From positions 1 through 33,033 of the forward strand of contig CAJUAW010000014.1 of assembly GCA_910584605.1 (NCBI GenBank): a DNA stretch of 33,033 bases, written 5' to 3'. Position 1 is the stretch's first letter; each line of letters starts with the position of its first letter. The notes under the pieces are model-generated. The model was not told the origin of the DNA, made no database searches, and saw nothing but the letters and a program-made list of their open reading frames with translations. Origin of the DNA: an uncultured Oscillospiraceae bacterium. GTDB lineage: Bacteria > Bacillota_A > Clostridia > Oscillospirales > Oscillospiraceae. The translations under genes and the position numbers were made by a program. Shown here one piece after another: positions 15,464 through 23,857 of the stretch.

Positions 15464-15492
15464 ATTATACAACAATAGAAAAGGGCCGTCAA
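15464..15492 (-). promoter_or_regulatory. Sigma-A promoter of the glgBCDA operon
   Basis: TTGACG (15492-15487) and a consensus TATAAT (15469-15464) on the minus strand are separated by 17 bp. Transcription should start near 15457 and give a leader of about 80 bases before glgB. Confidence 0.88.
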
Positions 15493-15564
15493 GTAAAATA
15501 GTGGAAAAGCAGGGGGAAATCAGAAAGAAAATTCCCAGGGTGAACATGCGGCCGGGTCATGTAG

Positions 15565-15585
15565 GGCAAGGGCTGCGCCCTTGCC
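15565..15585. repeat. Short GC-rich palindrome downstream of dacF
   Basis: GGCAAGGGC-TGC-GCCCTTGCC is a perfect 9-bp stem with a 3-base loop, 16 bp past the dacF stop codon. No U-run follows in the dacF direction, so it may be a REP-like palindrome or a 3'-end stabiliser and not a true terminator. Confidence 0.5.
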
Positions 15586-15600
15586 GGAGACGAACGGGGT

Positions 15601-16752
15601 TCAGTCCGCCATGAGCAGCTTTCGAAGCATACGGGAGAAAATGCCGGGAACGGACAGGCGGTCCACCTGCTGGGAGGACAGGATGGGGATGGCATCCCGC
15701 AGCTCGTCCCCCACATAGACCTCCAGCTGGCCCAGAGTTTGGCCCTTTTCCACCGGCGCTTCCACGTCCTGGGCCATGGACAGACGGGTGGTCACCTGGC
15801 CCTCCTCGCCCTTGCGGACCAGCAGCCGGCAGTCCCGCTCCAGCTGGGGCTGGACCTGGGCCTGGACGCCCAGCAATACGTCTACCGGGGCCAGAGGGAC
15901 CTCCGGATAGACGGGGACCATGGCGTAGTTGGCAAAGCCGTAATCCAGAAGGGCCTTGGCGTCGTCAAAACGCTGGTTGCTGGTGGGAGACTTCATCACC
16001 ACCGCGATCAGCTCCATGCCGTCCCGCTCGGCGGTGGCCGACATGCAGTAGTGGGCGGAGCTGGTATAGCCCGTCTTCAGGCCGGTGGCCCCCTCGTAGA
16101 AGCGGACCAGCCGGTTGGTGTTGGTCAGGCCGAATTCGCCGTTGCGGATGGAGTCCATCCAGATGGTGGTGTACTCCCGGATGGAGGGGTGGTTCCGGAT
16201 CAGCTCGCGGGACATGAGAGCGATGTCGTGGGCGCTGGTTACGTGGCCCTGGGCGGGCAGGCCGGTGCAGTTCAAAAAGTTGGTGTCCGCCATGCCCAGC
16301 TCCTGGGCCCGCTGGTTCATCCGGGTGACGAAGGCCCCCTCGCTGCCCGCCAGGTGCTCGGCCAAGGCCACGGCGCAGTCGTTGCCCGAGACTACGGTAA
16401 CGCATTTAATCATCTCGGACACGGGCATCTGTTCCCCCTCCTCCAGGTAGACCTGGGAGCCGCCCATGCCGGCGGCGTAGGCGGAGACGGTGACCGGGTC
16501 GTCTTTGGACAGCTGGCCGGAGTCCACCGCCTCCATCACCAGCAGAAGGGTCATGATCTTGGTGACGCTGGCTGGTTCCAGCTTTTCATGGGCGTTTTCC
16601 TCCAGGAGGAAAGCGCCCGTCTCCTTTTCCATCAGAACGGCGGAGGTGCAGGAGAGATTCAGGCCGGCCTCCGCCGCGGGCGCGGCTCCGGCCTGGGGAA
16701 CGGCGGCGGAAAGCATGAGTACGGACAGCAATAACGACAGGGATTTTTTCAT
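15601..16752 (-). CDS. dacF: D-alanyl-D-alanine carboxypeptidase (DacF/PBP5-like)
   Basis: Secreted, membrane-associated penicillin-binding protein that trims the terminal D-Ala of peptidoglycan stem peptides. The 383-residue protein has a signal peptide (about residues 1-23, MKKSLSLLLSVLMLSAAVPQ) and all three active-site motifs: SVTK (S62-K65), SGN (122-124) and KTG (226-228). A PBP5-type C-terminal beta domain follows, with an amphipathic end near FSRMLRKLLMAD that could anchor it to the membrane. I chose ATG 16752 because of GGAGG nine bases upstream; a much longer in-frame reading crosses into the phage cassette and is rejected. A forespore-type promoter upstream and spmAB beyond the phage genes suggest a role in cortex maturation. 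DacF, DacB or DacA subtype is uncertain. Confidence 0.9.
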   Translation of the reverse strand: MKKSLSLLLSVLMLSAAVPQAGAAPAAEAGLNLSCTSAVLMEKETGAFLLEENAHEKLEPASVTKIMTLLLVMEAVDSGQLSKDDPVTVSAYAAGMGGSQVYLEEGEQMPVSEMIKCVTVVSGNDCAVALAEHLAGSEGAFVTRMNQRAQELGMADTNFLNCTGLPAQGHVTSAHDIALMSRELIRNHPSIREYTTIWMDSIRNGEFGLTNTNRLVRFYEGATGLKTGYTSSAHYCMSATAERDGMELIAVVMKSPTSNQRFDDAKALLDYGFANYAMVPVYPEVPLAPVDVLLGVQAQVQPQLERDCRLLVRKGEEGQVTTRLSMAQDVEAPVEKGQTLGQLEVYVGDELRDAIPILSSQQVDRLSVPGIFSRMLRKLLMAD

Positions 16753-16790
16753 AAAGGATTCCTCCTGATCCATCAATTTGCGGGTATGGT

Positions 16791-16820
16791 CAGGATGTGG
16801 AGCGGGAGTTTTTTCTATAC
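16791..16820 (-). promoter_or_regulatory. Possible forespore (sigma-G/sigma-F type) promoter of dacF
   Basis: On the minus strand GTATA (16820-16816) fits the -35 GHATR of sigma-F/sigma-G. After an 18-bp spacer comes CATCCTG (16797-16791), six of seven matches to the sigma-G -10 CATNHTA. The start site would fall about 30 bp before the dacF codon. dacF is a known forespore gene in Bacillus. The match is by eye only, and short motifs like this occur by chance. Confidence 0.45.
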
Positions 16821-16975
16821 GCCGGGAGCAAAAGGTATTTTTTTCAATTGTGGGACAGTGTACCTTAGCGGAACGGCAAAAACAGGCGAATCGGGGAGAG
16901 AAAAAATTTTTTGTTGGATGCACCCAAACGTACAACTTTTCCCCGCGAACGCCTATGGGTGTAAGGAGGGATGAG

Positions 16976-17275
16976 GTGGCTAAGACAAAGGGACTCCCAA
17001 ACCGGGAGCAGATCATTAAGCGCATGTGGAAGCTGGCCAACGCGGGGGCGGGGGACGCCGTCAAGCTGGCCTGCTTCCCGCCCGAGGAGTGGTGCGGGAC
17101 CGACGGGCTGGACCTGGACGCCCTCACCGAGTTCAAGCGGGGGAGCAACGGCGTGGTAGAGCTGAAGTTTGTGGACCGGGGGCGGCTGCTGGAGCGGCTG
17201 CTGGACGCGGTGGACCACAGCGGCGAGGAGCAGGTGGACCGCTTCCTCCAGGCCATGGAGGAACAGGGGGGATAG
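16976..17275 (+). CDS. Putative terminase small subunit
   Basis: A 99-residue basic-then-acidic protein immediately before the terminase large subunit (3-bp gap), the normal place for the small subunit that recognises DNA for packaging. The N-terminus, VAKTKGLPNREQIIKRMWKL, is helical. The middle carries ELKFVDRGRLLERLLDAV, and a C-terminal helix follows. There is no clear signature, so the call rests on position, size and helical content. I chose GTG at 16976 because GGAGGG ends five bases upstream; longer readings lack a ribosome binding site. If the particle is a gene-transfer agent, a non-specific small subunit would be expected. Confidence 0.6.
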   Translation: MAKTKGLPNREQIIKRMWKLANAGAGDAVKLACFPPEEWCGTDGLDLDALTEFKRGSNGVVELKFVDRGRLLERLLDAVDHSGEEQVDRFLQAMEEQGG

Positions 17276-17278
17276 CGC

Positions 17279-18538
17279 ATGGGAGCAATGGTGTTTTCCC
17301 CAAAACAGCGGCAGGTGCTTACCTGGTGGCGGCCGGATTCTCCAGAGCGGGACCGGCAGGCCATCATCTGCGACGGCGCGGTGCGCAGCGGCAAGACCCT
17401 GTGCACCGGCCTGTCCTTCTTCTGCTGGGCGATGTGCTCCTTCCAGAATCGGAACTTTGCCCTGTGCGGGCGGACCATTCAGTCGGTGCGGAGAAATCTG
17501 CTGTCCGAGCTGATCCCGCTGCTGGAGGGGATGGGGTTCCGGTGTGTGCAGAAGGTGTCCAGAAATGTCATCCAGGTGAGGCTGGGCGGACGGCGGAATT
17601 CCTTCTACCTCTTTGGCGGGAAGGACGAGAGCTCCGCCGCCCTGATCCAGGGCATTACCCTGGCGGGAGCTCTGCTGGATGAGGCGGCGCTGATGCCCCG
17701 GTCCTTTGTGGAGCAGACCGCCGCCCGGTGTTCCGTCTCCGGGAGCAGGCTGTGGTTTTCCTGCAATCCGGAGTCCCCCGCCCACTGGTTTTATCAGGAG
17801 TGGGTGCTCAAGGCGGAGGAGAAAAACGCTCTGCGCCTCCAGTTCACCATGGAGGACAATCCAGGACTCTCGCCCCAGGTGCGGGAGCGGTACGCCAATA
17901 CCTTTCAGGGGACCTTCTACCGCCGGTTTGTGCTGGGGGAGTGGGTGGCCGCCGAGGGGCTGGTGTATGACTTTTTTGACGAGAGCTTTGTTCAGAGTCC
18001 TCCGGAGGAGCCCTTGGAGGAGTGGTACATCTCCTGCGACTACGGGACCTCCAATCCCACGTCCATGGGGCTTTGGGGGCGGAAGAACGGGGTGTGGTAC
18101 CGGGTGGCCGAGTATTTTTATGACGGCCGGGCCATGCGGCGGCAGAAGACCGACGAGGAGTACGCCGACGATCTGGCCAGGCTGGCGGGAGGAAGGAGCA
18201 TCCGGGCGGTCATTGCCGACCCCTCGGCGGCCAGCTTCTGCGAGACCTTGCGGCGCCGGGGCTGGCGGGTGCGGAAGGCGGACAACCAGGTGCTGTCCGG
18301 TATCCGGCTCACCGCTCAGCTGCTGAAGAGCGGCAGGCTGGTCATCTGCAGAAACTGCAAGGACGCCATCCGGGAATTTTCCCTGTACCGCTGGGACGAC
18401 CGGACCCAGGGACAGGATCAGGTGCGCAAGGAGCACGACCACGCGATGGACGAGATCCGGTACTTTGCCGCTACGGTGGCGGGGAAGGCCGGTCCAGGCG
18501 GCTGGTGTGCCGGGAGCGTGGAGCGAAAAGCCTTTTGA
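17279..18538 (+). CDS. terL: Phage terminase large subunit (PBSX-type)
   Basis: DNA-packaging motor with ATPase and nuclease domains, 419 residues, the normal length for PBSX-family enzymes. ATPase: Walker A GAVRSGKT at residues 33-40 and Walker B ALLDEAAL at 131-138. Nuclease (RNase H-like): candidate metal-binding aspartates at ISCDYG (D254), VIADPSAASF (D314) and DHAMDEIRY (D391). All key residues are present, so the motor looks functional. PBSX-type terminases generally belong to headful-packaging systems. ATG 17279 has a GGGGGG run upstream. Confidence 0.95.
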   Translation: MGAMVFSPKQRQVLTWWRPDSPERDRQAIICDGAVRSGKTLCTGLSFFCWAMCSFQNRNFALCGRTIQSVRRNLLSELIPLLEGMGFRCVQKVSRNVIQVRLGGRRNSFYLFGGKDESSAALIQGITLAGALLDEAALMPRSFVEQTAARCSVSGSRLWFSCNPESPAHWFYQEWVLKAEEKNALRLQFTMEDNPGLSPQVRERYANTFQGTFYRRFVLGEWVAAEGLVYDFFDESFVQSPPEEPLEEWYISCDYGTSNPTSMGLWGRKNGVWYRVAEYFYDGRAMRRQKTDEEYADDLARLAGGRSIRAVIADPSAASFCETLRRRGWRVRKADNQVLSGIRLTAQLLKSGRLVICRNCKDAIREFSLYRWDDRTQGQDQVRKEHDHAMDEIRYFAATVAGKAGPGGWCAGSVERKAF

Positions 18539-18555
18539 GAAAGGAGCAGACTACT

Positions 18556-19695
18556 ATGAAATGGTGGAAGCAAAAGCGGCGCGAACCCCCCGCGCCGGTG
18601 GTTCAGGTGCGGCGGGAGGAGGGGCACCCCTTTGGGGCGCTGGACCGGTACGTCCCCCTGCACACCGGGGAGATCGCCCTGTACCGGGCCATTCGGGAGG
18701 CGGTGCCCATTGTGGACGCCGCCATCTGGAAGCTGGCCCGGCTGTGCGGCGGGGTGGGCGTCCGGTGCGGGGACAGGAAGGCCCAGGCGGGGTTGGAGGA
18801 GTTTTTCCGGACGGTGGATACTGGCTGGGGACAGCGGGGCGTGCAGTCCTTTCTGGACCGGTATCTGGACGACCTGTTTACCTGCGGCCGCGCCCTGGGG
18901 GAGATTGTGCTGACCGGGGACGGAAGGGAGATCGCCGCCCTGCTGTGCGCCAGTCCGGAGCAGGTGGAGGTGAAGATCGGGGACAGCCCCCTGGACTTCC
19001 GGCTGTGCCGGGCAGGGCTGGGGGAGCGCCAGGAGCTGCCCTGGCAGGAGCTGCTGCTGTTTACCCCCTTCCAGCCCACGGGGGACGCCCCCTGCGGGGT
19101 GTCGCTGCTGCGGTCTATGCCCTTTATGGCCGGGATCCTGCTGAAAATTTTTCAGGCCACTGGTCAGAATTGGGAGCGGGCGGGCAGCCTCCGCTTCGCC
19201 GTGGTGTGTAAGCCCGGGGAGGGCGAGGAGGCCTTCGCCCAGGAGCGGTGCGGGCAGATCGCCCAGGAGTGGTCCGCCGCCATGCAGGCGGGACGGGATG
19301 GCTCCGTCCGGGACTTTGTGGCAGTGGGCGATGTGGACATCAAGGTCATCGGGGCGGACAGCCCGGTTCTGGACAGCGAGGTCCCGGTGCGGCAGATTCT
19401 GGAGCAGCTGGTGGCCCGGACGGGTATCCCGCCGTTTATGCTGGGGCTGTCCTGGTCGTCCACCGAGCGGATGAGCGCCCAGCAGGCCGACCTGCTCACC
19501 AGTGAGGTGACCGCCATCCGGCGGACGGTGGAGCCGGCCCTGTGCCGGGTGGCCGAGCTGTGGCTGCGGCTCCACGGGTTTGGCGGGGAGGCGGAGATCC
19601 TCTGGGAGGACATCAACCTGCAGGACATCGTGGAGGAGGCCAAGGCGGAGCTCTATCGGGCTCAGGCGGAAAAATTGAGGAGGGAGATTCCGTGA
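18556..19695 (+). CDS. Phage portal protein
   Basis: The dodecameric portal is the DNA entry/exit ring of the capsid vertex. This 379-residue protein follows terL directly. Its middle has FTPFQPTGDAPCGVSLLRSM and later RTGIPPFMLGLSWSSTERMS (residues ending near 315), typical of the region before the helical crown in clostridial portals; the C-terminus is helical and charged. I chose ATG at 18556 with AGGAG ten bases upstream; an upstream in-frame ATG overlaps terL and lacks a ribosome binding site. The stop overlaps the next GTG by 4 bp. Confidence 0.85.
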   Translation: MKWWKQKRREPPAPVVQVRREEGHPFGALDRYVPLHTGEIALYRAIREAVPIVDAAIWKLARLCGGVGVRCGDRKAQAGLEEFFRTVDTGWGQRGVQSFLDRYLDDLFTCGRALGEIVLTGDGREIAALLCASPEQVEVKIGDSPLDFRLCRAGLGERQELPWQELLLFTPFQPTGDAPCGVSLLRSMPFMAGILLKIFQATGQNWERAGSLRFAVVCKPGEGEEAFAQERCGQIAQEWSAAMQAGRDGSVRDFVAVGDVDIKVIGADSPVLDSEVPVRQILEQLVARTGIPPFMLGLSWSSTERMSAQQADLLTSEVTAIRRTVEPALCRVAELWLRLHGFGGEAEILWEDINLQDIVEEAKAELYRAQAEKLRREIP

Positions 19696-20588
19696 AAATT
19701 ATGAAAGAGACGGAGGGCGGCGAAGGCGCAGCCCTGGCGGCTGGCGATCTGGAGCTGATCGGGGCGCTGGCCCGGCGGCCCCTGGCGGCGGAGGAGGTGT
19801 ATACCTTTTCAGTACGGCTGTGCGACAACGAGATCGACCGGGATTTTGAGCGGTTCGCGTCCCAGACCCTGGAGGAGCTGGCCCCCCTGTTTGTGGGGAA
19901 AAGCGGCATCTTTGACCACCAGTGGTCGGCAAAGGGCCAGGCGGCCCGGATCTACAAGACCGAGGTGATCCAGGAGCCGGAGCGGCTGACCAGGGCCGGA
20001 GACGGCTACTGCTGGCTGAAGGGATACGCCTATATGGTGCGTACCAGCAGCAACGGGGACCTGATTGCCGAAATCGAGGGCGGCATCAAAAAGGAGGTCA
20101 GCGTGGGCTGTTCGGTGGAGCGCTCCATCTGCTCCATCTGCGGCTGTGACCGGACCGTGACCGACTGCGGACACGAGAAGGGGCAGGAGTACGGCGGACA
20201 GCTGTGCTGGGCTACCCTGGAAGGGGCCGGAGACGCCTACGAGTTCTCCTTTGTGGCGGTGCCCGCTCAGCCCGGGGCCGGGGTGGTGAAGTCCGTCCGG
20301 CGGGACGGCGGTCCTGGGCTGGAGCGGCTGAAGGAGGAGGCCGCCCTGGGGCGGAAGTATCTGGAGCACCTCCGGGGAGAGGTGGTGCGGCTGGCCCTGC
20401 TGGCCGACCGGGAGCTGGACGGCCGGGCTATGAAGTCGCTGGCGGACAAGCTGTCCCACCGGGAGCTGGAGGAGCTGAAACAGTCCTTTGCCCGCCGGGC
20501 GGAGGAGCGGCTGCCGGTAAAGCCTCAGCTCGCCTATGGAGAGAGAGAGGCCGTCCTGGAGGAGCAGGACCGGGCATTTATGGTTTGA
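19692..20588 (+). CDS. Prohead protease-like protein with a cysteine-rich insert
   Basis: Between portal and capsid genes, where the prohead maturation protease is normally found; 298 residues. It resembles the HK97 gp4/U35 pattern: an early His in GIFDHQWSAKG (H76), a Ser in KEVSVGCSVE (S137), and the late strand EFSFVAVPAQPGA typical of these proteases. The region after S137 holds Cys147, Cys150, Cys152, Cys159, His161 and Cys172, which could bind zinc. The C-terminal 100 residues are helical and charged and may serve as scaffold. GTG 19692 with AGGAGG upstream overlaps the portal stop. Protease identity is inferred from pattern and position. Confidence 0.7.
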   Translation: MKIMKETEGGEGAALAAGDLELIGALARRPLAAEEVYTFSVRLCDNEIDRDFERFASQTLEELAPLFVGKSGIFDHQWSAKGQAARIYKTEVIQEPERLTRAGDGYCWLKGYAYMVRTSSNGDLIAEIEGGIKKEVSVGCSVERSICSICGCDRTVTDCGHEKGQEYGGQLCWATLEGAGDAYEFSFVAVPAQPGAGVVKSVRRDGGPGLERLKEEAALGRKYLEHLRGEVVRLALLADRELDGRAMKSLADKLSHRELEELKQSFARRAEERLPVKPQLAYGEREAVLEEQDRAFMV

Positions 20589-20610
20589 TGGTAAAAAGGA
20601 GGTAAAACAC

Positions 20611-21621
20611 ATGGCTTATTACTACGACAATCTCAAGCTGGACAAGGGCATGTATCAGGAGGCGGGCCGATCCTTCAGCCAGGTGCTGGAGCGTCTGGAC
20701 CCCAGCGAACGCTACAAGGGCACCGCCTTGGAGGGGCTGGATGCCTTTCAGCGGCAGCTCAAACGCTTCGATATTAAGGTGAGAGGCGCGGGCAGCGACG
20801 TGGTGGAGAAGTTCTTCCGCACGTCTGACGCTGCGGTGCTGTTCCCGGAGTACATCTCCCGCACCGTGCGCCAGGGCATGGAGGAGGGGGATATCCTTCC
20901 CCAGATCACAGCCGCCGTCACCACCATTGAGGGGCTGGACTACCGCTCCATCACCTCGGAGGCGGCGGGCGAGGAGAAGGAGCTGAAGGAGGTGGAGGAG
21001 GGAAACGCCATTCCCGAGACGACCATCAAGGTCCAGGCCAACCTGGTCAAGCTCCACAAGCGGGGGCGGATGCTGGTGGCCACCTATGAGGCGGTCCGCT
21101 TCCAGAAGCTGGACCTGTTCTCCGTCACCCTGCGGCAGATCGGCGCCCACATCGCCCGTACCCACCTGGAGGACGCGGTGAAGGTGCTCATCGACGGCGA
21201 CGGCAACGACAACCCCGCAGAGAAGACCTCCCTGGGCGGGAGCACTTTCGACTACAACGTCCTGGTGGAGTTCTGGGCCAAGTTTGACCCCTATGTGATG
21301 AACACCCTGCTGGTGTCCGGCGACGTGATGCTTCAGCTGCTCAAGCTGCCCGAGTTCCAGAATCCCCTCACCGGGCTGAACTTCCAGGGCACCGGCCAGC
21401 TGGCTACCCCCCTGGGGGCGGCTCTGCTGCGCACCAGCGTTCTGCCGGAGAAGACCGCCGTGGGTCTGGACAAGCGGTTCGCGCTGGAGATGGTCCAGAG
21501 CGGCGGCGTGATGGTGGAGTATGACAAGCTCATCGACCGCCAGCTGGAGCGGGCGGCCATTACCACCGTCAGCGGCTTTGCCAAGGTGTTCCCCGAGGCC
21601 AGCCAGGTGCTGGAGCTGTGA
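20611..21621 (+). CDS. Major capsid protein
   Basis: A 336-residue protein after the protease-like gene, with a strong AAGGAGGT ribosome binding site as expected for the most abundant head protein. The N-terminus (about 1-60) is helical and could be a removable arm. A run FPEYISRTVRQGMEEGDILP (residues 80-99) marks the start of the core, and the central part has repeated strands with acidic loops (EEGNAIPETTIKVQANLVKL). The C-terminal region contains LDKRFALEMVQSGGVMVEYD and ends in AITTVSGFAKVFPEA. This fits HK97-fold capsid proteins of clostridial prophages; the fold itself is inferred. Confidence 0.85.
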   Translation: MAYYYDNLKLDKGMYQEAGRSFSQVLERLDPSERYKGTALEGLDAFQRQLKRFDIKVRGAGSDVVEKFFRTSDAAVLFPEYISRTVRQGMEEGDILPQITAAVTTIEGLDYRSITSEAAGEEKELKEVEEGNAIPETTIKVQANLVKLHKRGRMLVATYEAVRFQKLDLFSVTLRQIGAHIARTHLEDAVKVLIDGDGNDNPAEKTSLGGSTFDYNVLVEFWAKFDPYVMNTLLVSGDVMLQLLKLPEFQNPLTGLNFQGTGQLATPLGAALLRTSVLPEKTAVGLDKRFALEMVQSGGVMVEYDKLIDRQLERAAITTVSGFAKVFPEASQVLEL

Positions 21622-21622
21622 G

Positions 21623-21970
21623 ATGAACGAGGAGATCATGGCCCTGTGCAGGGCGATGGGCACCTGTGAGGACCAGGAGGAGCTGCTGCTCCCCCTGGTC
21701 CAGGCGGTGCGGGGGCGGATGGCGGACCGGCTGAAGCAGGGGGTGATCCCCGAGGACTGCGGCACCGCCTTTCCGCTGGCGGTGGCGATGACCGTGATGG
21801 ACCGGCTGTCCGGAATGACAGGCGGGGTGACCTCCTTCACCGCCGGTGAGCTGACCATCCGAAAGGAGACGGACAGAGGGACGGGCGGAAACCTGTCCGT
21901 CCAGGCCGAGAGCCTGCTGGCCCCCTGGCTGGAACAGACCGGCTTTGTTTTTCAGGGGGTGGAGGGATGA
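21623..21970 (+). CDS. Head-tail connector, DNA-packaging adaptor-like
   Basis: A small 115-residue, mostly helical protein just after the capsid gene, where gp6/YqbG-like connector rings are encoded. It contains MNEEIMALCRAMGTCEDQEE followed by a hydrophobic helix ending in MTVMDRLSG and a C-terminal half ending in LLAPWLEQTGFVFQGVEG. No specific signature is visible; size, helicity and gene order support an adaptor that joins portal to tail. Its stop overlaps the next ATG. Confidence 0.6.
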   Translation: MNEEIMALCRAMGTCEDQEELLLPLVQAVRGRMADRLKQGVIPEDCGTAFPLAVAMTVMDRLSGMTGGVTSFTAGELTIRKETDRGTGGNLSVQAESLLAPWLEQTGFVFQGVEG

Positions 21971-22290
21971 TGGAGCGGGAGTGGGAGCGGCTCCTGCTCC
22001 GCTTTGGCCAGCCCGTCACGCTGCGCCAGAGGGGAGACTCCCGTTCCCTTCGAGCCTTTGTTCAGCCTGTCCTGGAGCGGGGAGGCCGCCAGGAGGTCCC
22101 CACCCCCTTGGGGCTGCGGCGGCAGGACCGGTTTCTCTATCTGGGTCCTGCCGGGCATCCCCTGGACCTGGACACCCTGGTGGAGTGGCAGGGCCAGGAG
22201 TATCAGGTGCAGTCCGCGCACCGGGTGGGGGAGGGCATCTGCCCCCACTGGCGGGCGGTGCTCTGCCCGAGAGATGAGGTGAGAGCATGA
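21967..22290 (+). CDS. Head closure / stopper-like protein
   Basis: A 107-residue beta-rich protein with REWERLLLRFGQPVTLRQRG at the start and a small barrel-like pattern ending in YQVQSAHRVGEGICPHWRAV. This resembles head-closure (stopper) proteins, which normally follow the adaptor gene. The ATG at 21967 overlaps the upstream stop codon, and a second ATG follows directly, so the true start may be three bases later. The gene overlaps the next by 4 bp. Function is inferred from position and size. Confidence 0.55.
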   Translation: MMEREWERLLLRFGQPVTLRQRGDSRSLRAFVQPVLERGGRQEVPTPLGLRRQDRFLYLGPAGHPLDLDTLVEWQGQEYQVQSAHRVGEGICPHWRAVLCPRDEVRA

Positions 22291-22790
22291 ACACAGGACT
22301 GGAGCAGATCCGCCAGACGATGGCGGACTACCTCTGCCAACAGGGCGTCCCCGCGGTGACCGCCTGGCCTGCCGCGCCCAGGCAGGAGTGGACGGAGCCG
22401 GTGGTGGTGGTGTCCGTCCGGGGGTGCAGGGCGGGCTCAGCCAGCTTTCAGGACTACCTGGGGGAGCGGTACGATGAGAGGAGCGGCCGGTGGGAGGAGC
22501 GGTACGGGAAACGGGCGCAGCTGACCCTCGGGCTGGACATCTACGCACCCGAGCGGGAGGACGGAGAGGCGGTCCAGAGCGCCTTTGACGCGCTGGCCGG
22601 GGTCCTGGTCCTGGGCGGTCCGGAGGGGCTGGACCTGCAGGAGTTTTCCTGCGGGCAGACGGCCTGGGATGGGGAGAGCCGACGGCTGAAGCGGCCGGTG
22701 GAGGCGGTTTGTACCGCCTGGCTGTGCGCCGTGACCGATGCGGGCGGCGTGTTTGTCGATTTTGAATTGCGAGGTGTAAGGAAAGAATGA
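22287..22790 (+). CDS. Tail completion / tail terminator-like protein
   Basis: A 167-residue protein immediately before the sheath gene, where the tail terminator or completion protein usually lies. The N-terminus MNTGLEQIRQTMADYLCQQG is helical. It is followed by strands (EPVVVVSVRGC) and a two-strand end (AVCTAWLCAVTDAGGVFVDF). This alpha/beta layout fits the tail terminator fold, but no signature is decisive. The start and stop overlap neighbours by 4 bp each, so it is translated in step with them. Confidence 0.5.
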   Translation: MNTGLEQIRQTMADYLCQQGVPAVTAWPAAPRQEWTEPVVVVSVRGCRAGSASFQDYLGERYDERSGRWEERYGKRAQLTLGLDIYAPEREDGEAVQSAFDALAGVLVLGGPEGLDLQEFSCGQTAWDGESRRLKRPVEAVCTAWLCAVTDAGGVFVDFELRGVRKE

Positions 22791-23845
22791 GTATCAGTGT
22801 ACATCAGCGTCCGGGGGTCTACTCCTCCTACGACGCGTCTACCGTGGTCAGCGGCCGGGGCACGGGCCGGCTGGTGGGCCTTGCGGCGGTCAACACCCAG
22901 GCGGAGGCTGGAGTGGCCAAGACCATTACCAGCTATGACAGAGCGGTGGCTGCCTTCGGCTCCAGCGGGGCGGAGGATATGGCGGAGCTGATCCGGCTGG
23001 CCCTGAAGAACGGGGCCTCCGGCGTGGTGGCCGTGCCGGTAGACGGCGAGAGCGGCTACGAGGCGGCCTTTACCCAGCTGGCCAGGATGGAGGGCATCGC
23101 TCTGGTGCTGTGTGACAGCACGGACCGGGCGGTGCAGAAAAAGCTGCGGGACAGCGTGGCCGAGGCCGCCAGCCTGCGGCGGGAGCGCCTGTGCGTGCTG
23201 GCCGGGGACCGGGATGAGAGCGTGGACGGCCTCATTGAGCGGGCCAGGGAGCTGAACCACGAGCGGGTGGTGCTGGTGGCGCCCGGCGCTGTGGACGGCG
23301 GCGGGGCCTCTATCTCGGGCCTGCCCCTGGCCGCCGCTGTGGCCGGCGCCATCGCCGGGGAGAGCGACCCCGCCGTCCCGCTGGGCGGCGCAGAGCTGCT
23401 GGGCCTGAATGGGCTGTCGGTCCGGCTGGAGGATAACGACGTGGACCAGCTGATTTTGGGCGGAGTGACCCCGGTGGAGAGCTCGGGGGGCGTGATCAGC
23501 GTGATCCGGGGGGTGACCACCCGCACCACGACGGCAGGCGCGTCGGATTCCGCATGGCGGGACCTGTCCGCTATCCGGGTGGTGGACGATGTGATCCCCG
23601 GCCTGCGGGACGTTCTGCGCAGTAAGTTCCGCCGGGCCAAGAACACCGCTCAGAGCCGGGGGGCCATCCGGGCCCAGGTGGTGCTGGAGCTGGAGAACAA
23701 GCTGGCCCGGGAGATCATCACCGGGTATGAGGACGTGACGGTGACTGCCGACGCCGAGGACCCCACCCGGTGCCTGGTGGAGTTCGCCTTTACCGTGGCC
23801 CACGGGCTGAACCAGATCTGGCTGACAGCCCATATCACCGTTTGA
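22787..23845 (+). CDS. Contractile tail sheath protein
   Basis: Subunit of the contractile sheath that drives the tube through a target envelope. The start reads MSISVHQRPGVYSSYDASTV, the classic RPGVY opening of sheath proteins. The C-terminal third contains the usual inserted-strand core: SAWRDLSAIRVVDDVIPGLR, RSKFRRAKNTAQSRGAIRAQ, and a final strand VEFAFTVAHGLNQIWLTAHI. At 352 residues it is at the short end of the family (PBSX-type sheaths are longer), so it probably has only the core domains and few surface decorations. This gene proves the tail is contractile in type. Confidence 0.93.
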   Translation: MSISVHQRPGVYSSYDASTVVSGRGTGRLVGLAAVNTQAEAGVAKTITSYDRAVAAFGSSGAEDMAELIRLALKNGASGVVAVPVDGESGYEAAFTQLARMEGIALVLCDSTDRAVQKKLRDSVAEAASLRRERLCVLAGDRDESVDGLIERARELNHERVVLVAPGAVDGGGASISGLPLAAAVAGAIAGESDPAVPLGGAELLGLNGLSVRLEDNDVDQLILGGVTPVESSGGVISVIRGVTTRTTTAGASDSAWRDLSAIRVVDDVIPGLRDVLRSKFRRAKNTAQSRGAIRAQVVLELENKLAREIITGYEDVTVTADAEDPTRCLVEFAFTVAHGLNQIWLTAHITV

Positions 23846-23857
23846 GGAGGTTGAGGT

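Noticed and set aside
15565..15585. A classical terminator for dacF
   Set aside because: The stem is strong, but no U-run follows on the minus strand.
16753..17478. N-terminal extension of dacF into the phage cassette
   Set aside because: It would bury the signal peptide and cross the cassette; GGAGG directly precedes the ATG at 16752.
16865..18442. A long minus-strand open frame across the terminase genes
   Set aside because: Pro/Gln/Leu-rich antisense product; TerL on the plus strand has complete ATPase and nuclease motifs.
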